This document shows, in pieces, positions 43,214-52,408 of a stretch of DNA of 63,969 nt. This DNA comes from CALJFL01 sp047633055 (GTDB taxonomy: Bacteria; Pseudomonadota; Gammaproteobacteria; Pseudomonadales; Halieaceae). The stretch spans positions 1 to 63,969 of the forward strand of contig JBLIEI010000022.1 of the NCBI GenBank assembly GCA_047633055.1, in the 5' to 3' direction. Every line of letters begins with the position of its first letter. Within the stretch, counting starts at the first letter, position 1. Below the pieces are notes generated by a model. It was not told the DNA's origin, ran no database searches, and was given only the letters and a program-made list of their open reading frames with translations. The position numbers and the translations under genes were made by a program.

Positions 43214-44101
43214 TTAAGGCACCTGCGACAAATTCCCTAGTACTTCAGCGTGGTCTGAAATACCAGGTAACTCATCAGCGGCGGCGGGGCCTGATGCGGC
43301 CGGGGTTCGTGCTGGAATTTGGGCCTTTTCAATGGGCACTAGTTTGATCCGATATAGGGCGGGCCAGCGCTTGCCGGTCACCCAGATATCACCGTTCGCC
43401 GGATTCACCGCAATTCCGTTAAGTACGTCCGTGCCCGGTAGCCGTTGATCGGCTGGTAGTAATCCGGTCAAATCAATGCTGCCGGTGACTTCGCCTGTTT
43501 TTGGGTCAATGATCACAATGCGATCACTCCCCCAGATATTGGCCCAGACTTTACCGTTAACCCATTCAAGTTCGTTCAGCCGAATAACGGGCTGGCCGTT
43601 TTCCATAACGTCAATAGTGTGGCTAATATTACCGGTGGCAGGACTTAAGAAATGCAGTTGATGGCTGCCGTCACTGTAGATGAGAGTCTTGTCGTGGTGG
43701 GTAATTCCCCAGCCTTGTCCTGGTATTTGAAACCATTTTTGCGGTGTCAAATCGCTCGCCCGATATACCAATAGCTTCCGGCTCTTCCAGGTGAGTTGGT
43801 AAAGCAGACCGTCAAGAACAGTGATGCCCTCGCCAAAAAACTGCGGGCTCACCGCTTTGCTGGCGTCCAGAGTGCCATCGACAAGGCGGTAACGGAATAT
43901 CGACGATTGCCCGTACAGCCCAGTGCCGACGTATAAGTAGTCACCGACAATTTGCAGTCCCTGGACGAAGCTCTGACGGGATTGGGGGCGTGTCTCCAGT
44001 ACTTGATAACGGTAATGCTGGATGGTCGGAGCTTGAGTCTGAGCCTGAGCCGTTACGTGGAGGGCCAGAGAGATGAACAATGTTATCAGAATGTAGGGCA
44101 C
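43214..44101 (-). CDS. glutaminyl-peptide cyclotransferase, beta-propeller type
   Basis: The product has 295 residues with an N-terminal signal peptide ending near AQAQ (residues 1-21). The family hallmarks are SFVQGLQIVGDYLYVGTGLYGQS, the repeated blades with GEGIT and GQGWGIT, and LNELEWVNGKVWANIW. This plant/bacterial-type glutamine cyclotransferase is a five-bladed propeller that forms N-terminal pyroglutamate in exported proteins. It follows mnmC by seven bases on the same strand. Confidence 0.9.
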   Translation of the reverse strand: MPYILITLFISLALHVTAQAQTQAPTIQHYRYQVLETRPQSRQSFVQGLQIVGDYLYVGTGLYGQSSIFRYRLVDGTLDASKAVSPQFFGEGITVLDGLLYQLTWKSRKLLVYRASDLTPQKWFQIPGQGWGITHHDKTLIYSDGSHQLHFLSPATGNISHTIDVMENGQPVIRLNELEWVNGKVWANIWGSDRIVIIDPKTGEVTGSIDLTGLLPADQRLPGTDVLNGIAVNPANGDIWVTGKRWPALYRIKLVPIEKAQIPARTPAASGPAAADELPGISDHAEVLGNLSQVP

Positions 44102-44108
44102 TGCAACC

Positions 44109-46121
44109 TCAGGCCTGGCTTCGAATAAGATCGCGGATGAGAAACCGGGCAGGTGCCAGCGCGCGTTCCTGGCTTCGCTGCAGGGGCGAAGGCTCGCCGC
44201 AGATCTGACTTGCCAACAACTCAGCTGCCAAAGGGGTTGAACTCAAGCCCCGTGAGCCATGCGCAGTGTTAAGATAGAGGCCAGACACGTAGTTTCCTTT
44301 GATGGCAATGTGTTGCCGAGCATTGTTACGCAGTGCGGCGAAGGTTTGCAAGAAGGCATCGTGGTCGGGTACGGGTCCTGCCATTGGTAAATAATCAGGG
44401 CTGGTACAACGAAATCGAACCTTGCCGTCCATAGTGGCGGTGTTCAGGCTCTGCAGAGGTTCCCGCCACTCTGGGACCACGGCTCCCAGTTGGTCCAGGT
44501 TGCCCCGATGGTCTGCGTCTCGCAAGCCAAGCTCGTCATCTTCCAGGTTAAAACTGGCGCCAATACAATGTTCACCGGCACGCCCGGGCGCAATATAGCC
44601 CCGATGGCAGAACACACTGCGCAAATCAGAGAACGGTAAAGAAGAGGGCAAGTGAGTGGTTTGACCTCGAATAGATTTAGTCGGTAGCCAGCTTAGCTCT
44701 CGATTGTCGACCGCTGCGGTCCCAGTTGCGATCACTGCGCAATCAGCTGTGATTGTTCTGCCGTCGTTACTCGTGGCCTGCCAGCCACCGTTGGACCCCT
44801 CTAGTGTGGCTTTGCCATAGTTCTCCAGCACCTCAATATTTGTCGAGCGAAGCAGTGCGTGACATACGGCCCCGGGATGTAACCAGCCGGATTGTGGTAG
44901 CCAGTAGCCGCCCTCAGTTTGTTTGGCACCCGTCAACTCACTCGCCTCGTGCGCGCTGACAATTTGAGCGAGTTCAGGAATACCCTGGTAGGCTTCATTA
45001 AGCAAGGCACGTGTATCTGCGTTAGGTAGACGTTGAAAGCAGCCGCATAGCTCCCCGTCAATCTGTGTTTCAAGAGCGCCGTTCGCAAATAGTCCTCGAT
45101 ACAGCTTTACAGCGAAGAGAAAACTTTGCAGTGAAAAATCCACCAAGGAAGAATGCTTGTGTGACAGGCGTGTATATAAGACACCTTGATCGTTGGCTGA
45201 ACCGCCATTGGCGAGCGCATTTTCTTCCAGCAGGGTTACTTTCAGGCCTCGTCTGGCGAGCGCGGCAGCAGTACTGCAGCCGGCCAAGCCCCCTCCCAGC
45301 ACGATTGCTGACTTCGGCTCAGCATATTTTTCCCCGGGCAGATCCCACGGTGTATCATAGAATTCCCTGAATGTATGCGGTCGAACAAGTGTGCCTCTCA
45401 GGCACTCCCTTTTGCGTCCGAACCCGGGCGCTTTCGTTATTTCGAAGCCGGCATTTTGAAGGTCTCGGCGGACCTGTCCTGCGGCGGTAAAACTGGCCAA
45501 TGTGCATCCGGCTCGGCTCAGTTGGCCGACGGCGCTCAATAGTGACGGCTGCCACATGGCATCGTTGCGAGAGGGTGTGAAGCCGTCGAGAAACCATGCA
45601 TCAAAGAATGGAGTGTGGCGCTGGGCCATATCGTTCAGCACATCAATGGCGTCCTCGAAGTGTAAATCGAGCATTACTTTACCGCCGTCCAATAGCAGGC
45701 GGTGTGGGCCTTTTACAGTTTGCGGATAAGCATCAAGTAGTGCCTCCGTAAATTCGCCAAGCGCAGGCCATCGGGCCAGAGCGCGGGCAATATCCTGATG
45801 GGTCAGGGGTATCAGTTCCATCGCCACATAGTGAAGTCTTGGCTTGGGCTCCGGGCTGTTGCGCCACGCTTGCCAGGTCAGCAAAAAATTGAGGCCAGTA
45901 CCAAAGCCGGTTTCGCCAAGACAGAAAACGTCTCTCGTGTGTTGGCTTAAGCGTTCGGTTAGTTTATTGCCCTGTAGAAATACGTACTCGCTTTCACTAA
46001 GTCCATCTTCCGAAGAATAATAGAAATCAGCGAAGGTATTGGCGTAAGGTGTTTCGCCTTCTTGCCAGTTTATCTCGGCAGTTACGGCCGGTCGCCAGGG
46101 GGTATTGTCACGGTTCATCAA
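44109..46121 (-). CDS. mnmC: bifunctional tRNA mnm5s2U biosynthesis protein MnmC
   Basis: The 670-residue product has two domains. The N-terminal SAM methyltransferase (MnmC2; GETGFGTGLNFLL near 70 and WFLDGFTPSRNDAMW near 175) adds the methyl group to nm5U. The C-terminal FAD oxidase (MnmC1; AIVLGGGLAGCSTAAALARRG near 272) removes the carboxymethyl group from cmnm5U. Together they complete mnm5s2U at the wobble position of several tRNAs. The start overlaps the stop of the upstream hypothetical gene by four bases. Confidence 0.95.
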   Translation of the reverse strand: MMNRDNTPWRPAVTAEINWQEGETPYANTFADFYYSSEDGLSESEYVFLQGNKLTERLSQHTRDVFCLGETGFGTGLNFLLTWQAWRNSPEPKPRLHYVAMELIPLTHQDIARALARWPALGEFTEALLDAYPQTVKGPHRLLLDGGKVMLDLHFEDAIDVLNDMAQRHTPFFDAWFLDGFTPSRNDAMWQPSLLSAVGQLSRAGCTLASFTAAGQVRRDLQNAGFEITKAPGFGRKRECLRGTLVRPHTFREFYDTPWDLPGEKYAEPKSAIVLGGGLAGCSTAAALARRGLKVTLLEENALANGGSANDQGVLYTRLSHKHSSLVDFSLQSFLFAVKLYRGLFANGALETQIDGELCGCFQRLPNADTRALLNEAYQGIPELAQIVSAHEASELTGAKQTEGGYWLPQSGWLHPGAVCHALLRSTNIEVLENYGKATLEGSNGGWQATSNDGRTITADCAVIATGTAAVDNRELSWLPTKSIRGQTTHLPSSLPFSDLRSVFCHRGYIAPGRAGEHCIGASFNLEDDELGLRDADHRGNLDQLGAVVPEWREPLQSLNTATMDGKVRFRCTSPDYLPMAGPVPDHDAFLQTFAALRNNARQHIAIKGNYVSGLYLNTAHGSRGLSSTPLAAELLASQICGEPSPLQRSQERALAPARFLIRDLIRSQA

Positions 46122-47146
46122 ACGCGAGGTTTCAGTCCCAGTTCTTCGGGTAGCCAGGCGGGGATATGGGGAGAGTCTTCGGCAAGTAGGTCGTCTACCG
46201 CAAATACATGCAGTTCTGGTATTGCTGCCGGTGGGGCGTACAGAGTGAAAAGGTAGTCTGCGGAGCTGCCGTCACTGGGCAGACTTATCTCCCAGCGATA
46301 GCCGATAATGCGAAGTGTTGTGTCACCTGGTTGCAGACGAATTCGCGCTACGTAATGGTGTTTCCCCACAGGCTTCATACTGCGGGTCTCACTGCCGATC
46401 AAAGATTCAAAAAGGCGGGTTTTGATCGAGCATATTGGGGCGATATCTCGGCGGCTCTCGGGAATATTGGAATTGCTCAGCCTGCGTGTAATCTGGCTGA
46501 GGGCAGTACTGCCTTCCGATCCGTTGAGGCGAACTTTGTCGGCATTGAAAGGGATTAGCTCCAATTGACGGGTATCTTCTTGATCAGCTGCACGCCGCGA
46601 GATTTCCTCTGCGGTGGGCATTACCATCATCGACTCCTGCTGATCGATGTAAAACTGACTCAACAAGCCACGCAGGCGCTCTACGTCTCTGGCCTCCTGT
46701 TGCATTGAGTAATCACGGCCCAGAGGCGGCGTTGGTTTAGTTTCACTGGAAGCGCCAGGCATAGCTCGCGCACTGACCGTGACAGAGGCGGCAGCGCTGG
46801 CTCCTCTGGCCGAAATAATTTGCTCCTGTAACAGCGTCACTTCTTGCTCGGTAACATGTATAAGCTGCTCACGAATCCTCACCATTCTGGCCGCCAGCGT
46901 ACGTACTGCCGGGTTTTCACTAACTTGTGCGAGAGAGGCGTCGGTATGAATAAGTGCCAGTGTGTTTGTGAAATGCAACAGTTCCTCGGCGAGCGCCTGG
47001 CGCTCTTTGGTCAGAGCCTCCAGCGCGGGGGCTTCCTCAATCGCGTTCGCTATTGAGGAAGCCCCCGCCAAATTGACCACCATTAATACAGCAGTCAGCA
47101 GCCCCAATAGGCTGTTTTCGAAGCGTTTGTTGGGTGGTGTTAGCAC
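46118..47146 (-). CDS. hypothetical exported coiled-coil protein
   Basis: I do not recognise the family. From GTG 47146 the product has 342 residues. A hydrophobic N-terminus (LLGLLTAVLMVVNLAGA, about 12-28) suggests a signal peptide or anchor. Two long Glu/Ala-rich helices with coiled-coil character (about 35-95, and around 140) follow. A beta-rich C-terminal half contains HYVARIRLQPGDTTLRI. The frame stays open to a TTG at 47209, so the start is uncertain. It is translationally coupled to mnmC (ATGA overlap). It contains a perfect 17-bp inverted repeat. Confidence 0.6.
   Translation of the reverse strand: MLTPPNKRFENSLLGLLTAVLMVVNLAGASSIANAIEEAPALEALTKERQALAEELLHFTNTLALIHTDASLAQVSENPAVRTLAARMVRIREQLIHVTEQEVTLLQEQIISARGASAAASVTVSARAMPGASSETKPTPPLGRDYSMQQEARDVERLRGLLSQFYIDQQESMMVMPTAEEISRRAADQEDTRQLELIPFNADKVRLNGSEGSTALSQITRRLSNSNIPESRRDIAPICSIKTRLFESLIGSETRSMKPVGKHHYVARIRLQPGDTTLRIIGYRWEISLPSDGSSADYLFTLYAPPAAIPELHVFAVDDLLAEDSPHIPAWLPEELGLKPRV
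47025..47068. repeat. perfect 17-bp inverted repeat inside a coding sequence
   Basis: The arms at 47025-47041 (GCGGGGGCTTCCTCAAT) and 47052-47068 are exact reverse complements separated by ten bases. It falls within the N-terminal part of the hypothetical coiled-coil gene, where the two arms encode AGASSI and IEEAPA. Confidence 0.95.
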
Positions 47147-47275
47147 GGTACAGTTGATGCCCTTATAATCCAAACTGAAATTGTAACAGAGGCGGTGGCC
47201 AGTCCCCAATACCGTCGGCTGGAGTTTGGTCGACGCAGGTATTAAACTTGCGCTCCGTTAACGAAGGAGGTGCAC

Positions 47276-47782
47276 ATGGCTCAGACTCAAACTCAGGACA
47301 TGCCGCAGGGAACTTTTCTGACAATGTCAGCTAACCTGCTGCACAAGGCATTTATAGAATCTGCCCGGACCGACGCCAAGAACCTGTATAAGCAGATATC
47401 AGAGGGTAAGCGGGTAGCGCTGACCCAAGTGCAGATGGAAGATAAGTCGACGGTACGCTTCGACTTGTCGTTGGAGCACAGTGAGTATCGAGGTAGTCTA
47501 AATTACAGCGGGTTTCGCGCCAGTCTGGCTATCTTGATAGGCAATCTGGTCACCGCCCTGCAGAAAGAAGACAATATACCCGTGTTCAACGCCGAGCATG
47601 ATTCCAACGTCACGATGTTTGGGGTGACCGCTGTGACTGTAGAAGATGAACAGCCCAGTGTGATGGTGCTTGGCGCTGACTCGAGTAGCACCGAAGCCAA
47701 TATTTTACTTCGCCTTATGTACATTGATCCCTCGCAGTTTGAAGCGCCGGCTGAGAGCGACGGCACGACCGGTCAGGCTTGA
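47276..47782 (+). CDS. hypothetical protein, 168 aa
   Basis: I do not recognise a domain. The start at ATG 47276 is well supported by AAGGAGG five bases upstream. The product is soluble, acidic and without cysteine. A helical N-terminal third (LLHKAFIESARTDAKNLYKQI) is followed by a predicted beta-sheet region with LDLSLEHSEYRGSLNYSGFRA-like strands. It is divergent from the coiled-coil/mnmC genes and convergent with a MaoC gene. The clean ribosome site and codon pattern argue that it is real. Confidence 0.7.
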   Translation: MAQTQTQDMPQGTFLTMSANLLHKAFIESARTDAKNLYKQISEGKRVALTQVQMEDKSTVRFDLSLEHSEYRGSLNYSGFRASLAILIGNLVTALQKEDNIPVFNAEHDSNVTMFGVTAVTVEDEQPSVMVLGADSSSTEANILLRLMYIDPSQFEAPAESDGTTGQA

Positions 47783-47785
47783 ACT

Positions 47786-48262
47786 TTAACCGGTTACTGT
47801 CACAGTCGGTAAGGGCGGTTTGGGTAGTACTAACTTTGCAGGCGGTGCAATGGCTTCCGCAAGGCCAGTCGCAACAAGCTTTTCGTGTTGGTTAAATGCC
47901 TTGCAGTCCAGAATCACTAAAGAGCTGCGATCTTTTTTCTCGGTAACTTCCAGCTTGATAGTTATGGTGTCGCCGATTTTTACCGGAGCGCGAAAGCGTA
48001 GCGATTGGCTGCGATAAATGGTGCCTGGCCCTGGTAGTTCCAGTGCGATGGCGGCGGATACCAAAGCTCCGGTCAGCATGCCATGGGCTATGCGACCGCC
48101 GAACATAGTAGCTGCGGCAAAGGTTTCATCCAGGTGAACCGGATTGACGTCTCCTGAGGCCGCTGCAAACAGCTGAATATCGCGTTCCTCGATTGTTTTG
48201 GAATAACTTGCGGTTTGGCCCACGTAGATCTCGTCATAGGTAAAGTTGCTTAGTTGAGCCAT
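47786..48262 (-). CDS. MaoC-like (R)-specific enoyl-CoA hydratase
   Basis: The product is 158 residues from ATG 48262. The frame runs further upstream but the family starts here. The hot-dog fold carries the hydratase-2 catalytic segment AAASGDVNPVHLDETFA near 35-50, with Asp and His, then FGGRIAHGMLTGAL. PhaJ-type enzymes hydrate trans-2-enoyl-CoA to (R)-3-hydroxyacyl-CoA. The extra C-terminal Pro/Leu tail is unusual but short. Confidence 0.87.
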   Translation of the reverse strand: MAQLSNFTYDEIYVGQTASYSKTIEERDIQLFAAASGDVNPVHLDETFAAATMFGGRIAHGMLTGALVSAAIALELPGPGTIYRSQSLRFRAPVKIGDTITIKLEVTEKKDRSSLVILDCKAFNQHEKLVATGLAEAIAPPAKLVLPKPPLPTVTVTG

Positions 48263-48352
48263 AGTGATTTTCCACAGGGTAGTTTGATGTGAAGTATATA
48301 TTAACGCAGGTTGGGACGGTCGTGGATCAGGGGCCATTGTTGGCAGTGTGTA

Positions 48353-51300
48353 ATGAAGAGTAAAACGCAGGACGTTCTGCGCCAGATTCCGGCTGTCACT
48401 TTCCCCGAAGATCTGCCTGTCAGTCAACGCAGAGAGGAGATCGCCGAGGCCATTCGAGATAACCAGGTGGTTATTGTGGCCGGTGAGACGGGTTCTGGCA
48501 AAACGACCCAGATACCCAAAATTTGTCTGCAACTGGGGCGTGGCCTCACTAAACGAATCGGCCACACGCAGCCTCGTCGACTGGCTGCGCGCACGGTAGC
48601 CCAGCGAATTGCCCAAGAACTTAATACGCCTCTGGGCGAGTCCGTAGGCTATCAGGTTCGATTTAACGATCAGGTGTCGGAGCAGACTGCGGTCAAATTA
48701 ATGACCGATGGTATTTTGTTGGCAGAGATGCAACGTGACCGGACGCTTGCGCAATACGACACTCTAATTATCGATGAAGCCCACGAGCGCAGCCTCAATA
48801 TCGATTTCCTGTTGGGTTATTTGCAACGCCTGCTGCCAAAACGTCCAGACCTGAAGGTGATAATTACTTCGGCCACCATCGACGTCCAGAGCTTTTCCAG
48901 GCATTTTGCCGATGCACCAATAATTGAAGTATCGGGGCGTACCTATCCGGTTGAAACGCACTATCTTGATCCCGTGGAAGATCGTGATCAGGGCATGCGT
49001 GAGCAGATCGTACAATTGGTGCACGCCATCGATGCGGGAGATTACGGCAAACGCGGCGATATTCTTATTTTTCTGTCGGGAGAGCGCGACATAAGGGAGT
49101 TGGCGAAGTCCCTGCGTGGCGAGACGGAACTTGATGTGCTGCCGCTCTACGCACGACTTAGCCATGCAGAGCAAAACAGGGTGTTTGATATTTCGCGCAG
49201 GCGGGGCATACGCGTGGTCCTGGCGACTAACGTCGCAGAGACGTCGTTGACGGTACCCGGAATTCGCTATGTGATCGATCCCGGTGAAGCTCGCATTAGT
49301 CGCTATAGTTATCGCACCAAGGTGCAGCGACTGCCCATTGAGCCCATATCTCAGGCTAGCGCGAACCAGCGGCAGGGGCGCTGTGGCAGGGTAGAGGCGG
49401 GCGTTTGTATCCGTCTGTACAGTGAACAGGACTTTCTTGCTCGACCCGAGTTTACTGATCCGGAAATCCAGCGTACCAATCTGGCGGCGGTAATTCTGCA
49501 AATGTTGCAGTTAAAGCTTGGCGACGTATCGCGTTTTCCGTTCATCGATCCCCCCGATAGTCGGATGGTGCGTGACGGCTACAAATTATTGGAAGAGCTT
49601 GGTGCGGTGACGCAGGCGGGCAAGATCACCGGAATTGGCAGGACCATGGCGCGTTTACCGGTAGATCCGCGAATGGGTCGCATGGTTCTCGCGGGGCAGC
49701 AGCACAGCTGTCTCGAAGAGATACTGGTGATCGCCAGCGCCCTGACTATTCAGGATCCGCGCGAGCGACCTGCGGAGAAGCAACAGCAATCTGATCAGCA
49801 GCACGCCAGGTTTCTCGATCCCCGTTCGGATTTTATAGCTTGGTTGAATCTTTGGCGTTACTACGAAGAGCAGCGCCAGAACCTGAGCCAGAGTCAGTTG
49901 AGGAAACTGTGCCAGCGTGAATTTCTTTCTTTTATGCGAATGCGGGAATGGCGTGAGGTCCATGCTCAACTCAGCATTGCCTGCCGGCAGCAGAAAATGC
50001 GCCCTCGGCCACAGCTTCCTCCTGAGGAAAACTACGAACGCGTTCACGTGTCGCTGCTCACCGGGCTACTCAGTAATATCGCCCAGCAATTTGAGCGCAA
50101 GGAGTATCTGGGAGCTCGTAATCGTAAACTGCATATTTTTCCAGGCTCTTCCCAGCATCGCAAGCCTCCGCCATGGATAGTGGCGGCTGAGATCGTTGAA
50201 ACCAGCAAGATATTTGCGCGCACTGTCGCCGCGATCGATCCCAAGTGGATCGTCGAGATCAACCCGGATTTACTCAAGCGCCATTACTATGAGCCCCGAT
50301 GGCAGCAACGTAGTGGCCGGACAGTAGCCTGGGAGCGACTCACGCTTTACGGTTTAACAGTCGCTGATAAGCGTTCAGTGCATTACGGCACTATTAATAG
50401 CGTGGAAGCGCGTGAACTGTTGATACGTGAGGGATTAATAGCAGCAAAATTTCCCCGGTTCCCCAATTTCCTCAAACATAACCAGCGTCTGGTGAGAGAG
50501 GTTGAGGAGCTCGAATCACGAACCCGCCGCCGGGATATTTTGGCAGAGGATAGGGTGCTCTTTGAATTCTACGATGAAAGACTGCCGGAGGATGCTTACA
50601 CTGCTGCGCATCTGGAGGCCTGGATCAAGGACAATCCAGGCGCCGATGCGGGCTTGTGTATCTCGCGTGACATGTTGCTGGCAAGAGACCCTGGCGAGGC
50701 TCTTGGCGAACAGTTCCCCGATCATCTGGACTGGGAGGACATGCGTTACCGACTGAGCTATCAGTTCGAACCCGGCAACGAGGCAGACGGGGTGTCGATT
50801 ACTGTACCGGTGGCTTTACTAAACAGGGTGCCGCGACATCTCTTCGAATGGCTGGTGCCGGGTTTGCTCCGTGAAAAATGTATCCAACTGGTTAAAGCGT
50901 TACCCAAGGCGCAGCGTAAACATCTGGTCCCCGCACCGGATTTTGTTGGTCGCATGCTGGCCGAGCTTGAGCCGGATAATGTTGATCTGCTGAACGCCAT
51001 AAGCCGCAGTCTTTCGAAACTCGGTGGTATACGTCTACAACAAGAGGATTGGATGCTGGCCAAGCTCGACGACTATTATCGGATGAATGTGAGGGTGGTT
51101 GATGCCGCAGGCAAACTGTTGGCACAGGGCAGGGATCTGGACGTCTTGATTCGGCAGTTCCGCGAGGATACGCAAATGTCGGTGAGTGCTTCACCTTCGG
51201 TGGGGCCGCAACGGAGTGACATCACTCGCTGGGATATCGACACTTTGCCCAGAGAGTGGCGGTTCCGTCAGGCAGGGGTATCTATTGTGTCTTACCCTGC

Positions 51301-52099
51301 GCTTGCAGAGCGAACCGACAGTGTTGCTATAGAACTGTATGATTATCCGGAGCAGGCGCGTCAGCAGCACCGGCTGGGGGTGCTCAAATTGGCGCAATTG
51401 GGTAATAGTCAGGGCGTAAAATACCTGCGCAAGCAACTGCTTAGGGGTAATGAGTTTAATCTAGTGCTCGCAGGAGCCGGCCTGGAGCGAGCCACACTGT
51501 TGGAAGACCTGGTCAATGGCACATTTGTACAGGCGCTGGAGTTGGAATCAAGTCTCCCCTATGGGCAGGCTGAATTTGATCAGGCCCAGGCGCAATGCCG
51601 GGCGGAGTTGGTCAATGTTGGCAATGAGCTGGAAAAGACACTGCTCAGTTCATTGCAAATACTGGCGGCCGTTAGACGCTTGCTTGGCGGTTTACAGCGC
51701 GGACAGTGGCCGGATTCGCGGGCGGATATAGGTCGCCAGCTACAAGGTTTGCTCCGTCCAGAATTTCTCCGGGATACTCCGGCTGCATGGCTCAGTCAGT
51801 ACCCCCGTTATTTGAAAGCTCTGCGAATTCGCATTGAACGCTTGAGCGGGCAGTATGCGAAAGACCAGCAGTATTTAGCCATGTTGGCTGCACTGGAGGA
51901 GCCTATGCTGCAAGCACTTAAATTGCGTCCCGACTTGATTCAAGCAAGTCCGGAGGCGGCCCATTACCGCTGGGGAATAGAAGAGTTCAGAGTGTCACTG
52001 TTCGCGCAGAATCTGGGCACCCGCATGCCAGTCTCGCAGAAGCGGTTACAGGAGCAGTGGCAACTCGTTGCAGCCTGGCTCACTCAGAATCCCCATTAA
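48353..52099 (+). CDS. hrpA: ATP-dependent RNA helicase HrpA
   Basis: From ATG 48353 the product has 1248 residues. The DEAH-box core has GETGSGKTTQIPK near 46, IIDEAHERS near 140, an SAT motif and QRQGRCGRVEAG near 345. The HA2 and OB-fold regions follow, and the long HrpA C-terminal domain extends to the end. E. coli HrpA is about 1300 residues and has roughly 60 more N-terminal residues before the segment matching FPEDLPVSQ; an in-frame stop at 48302 excludes that extension here. HrpA processes mRNA and acts in ribosome rescue. Confidence 0.94.
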   Translation: MKSKTQDVLRQIPAVTFPEDLPVSQRREEIAEAIRDNQVVIVAGETGSGKTTQIPKICLQLGRGLTKRIGHTQPRRLAARTVAQRIAQELNTPLGESVGYQVRFNDQVSEQTAVKLMTDGILLAEMQRDRTLAQYDTLIIDEAHERSLNIDFLLGYLQRLLPKRPDLKVIITSATIDVQSFSRHFADAPIIEVSGRTYPVETHYLDPVEDRDQGMREQIVQLVHAIDAGDYGKRGDILIFLSGERDIRELAKSLRGETELDVLPLYARLSHAEQNRVFDISRRRGIRVVLATNVAETSLTVPGIRYVIDPGEARISRYSYRTKVQRLPIEPISQASANQRQGRCGRVEAGVCIRLYSEQDFLARPEFTDPEIQRTNLAAVILQMLQLKLGDVSRFPFIDPPDSRMVRDGYKLLEELGAVTQAGKITGIGRTMARLPVDPRMGRMVLAGQQHSCLEEILVIASALTIQDPRERPAEKQQQSDQQHARFLDPRSDFIAWLNLWRYYEEQRQNLSQSQLRKLCQREFLSFMRMREWREVHAQLSIACRQQKMRPRPQLPPEENYERVHVSLLTGLLSNIAQQFERKEYLGARNRKLHIFPGSSQHRKPPPWIVAAEIVETSKIFARTVAAIDPKWIVEINPDLLKRHYYEPRWQQRSGRTVAWERLTLYGLTVADKRSVHYGTINSVEARELLIREGLIAAKFPRFPNFLKHNQRLVREVEELESRTRRRDILAEDRVLFEFYDERLPEDAYTAAHLEAWIKDNPGADAGLCISRDMLLARDPGEALGEQFPDHLDWEDMRYRLSYQFEPGNEADGVSITVPVALLNRVPRHLFEWLVPGLLREKCIQLVKALPKAQRKHLVPAPDFVGRMLAELEPDNVDLLNAISRSLSKLGGIRLQQEDWMLAKLDDYYRMNVRVVDAAGKLLAQGRDLDVLIRQFREDTQMSVSASPSVGPQRSDITRWDIDTLPREWRFRQAGVSIVSYPALAERTDSVAIELYDYPEQARQQHRLGVLKLAQLGNSQGVKYLRKQLLRGNEFNLVLAGAGLERATLLEDLVNGTFVQALELESSLPYGQAEFDQAQAQCRAELVNVGNELEKTLLSSLQILAAVRRLLGGLQRGQWPDSRADIGRQLQGLLRPEFLRDTPAAWLSQYPRYLKALRIRIERLSGQYAKDQQYLAMLAALEEPMLQALKLRPDLIQASPEAAHYRWGIEEFRVSLFAQNLGTRMPVSQKRLQEQWQLVAAWLTQNPH

Positions 52100-52160
52100 C
52101 CCCTGTCAGATCGATGGCGGCCCGGTCGAATAGATTCTACGCCACAGTGTTACCTCAGAT

Positions 52161-52185
52161 TATACCTAGATTATATTCAGGTATA
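52161..52185. promoter_or_regulatory. inverted repeat upstream of the RiPP operon
   Basis: TATACCT and AGGTATA form a 7-bp inverted repeat with an 11-base AT-rich spacer. It lies in the 309-base gap (52100-52408) between hrpA and the precursor gene. This is a candidate operator. I could not assign a sigma-70 or ECF promoter with confidence in the gap, which shows no other gene. Confidence 0.3.
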
Positions 52186-52408
52186 TCAACGGCTTATCAC
52201 AGTGCAGTGCAACTGTGACGCTTAATGGTAGATATATCGCGTGACCCAAAGGTTTAGCATATGCCAAATATTACCAACCCCCGGGCAGGCGAAATGAAAC
52301 TAACCTGTCGATACTATGTCGTAGTTAGCACGAAAGATGCGGAAGGGGCACAACCTCCAAGCTGTTTCGAAAAGCGTGAAACCACTTAAATCGTATAGGA
52401 AAAATAAC

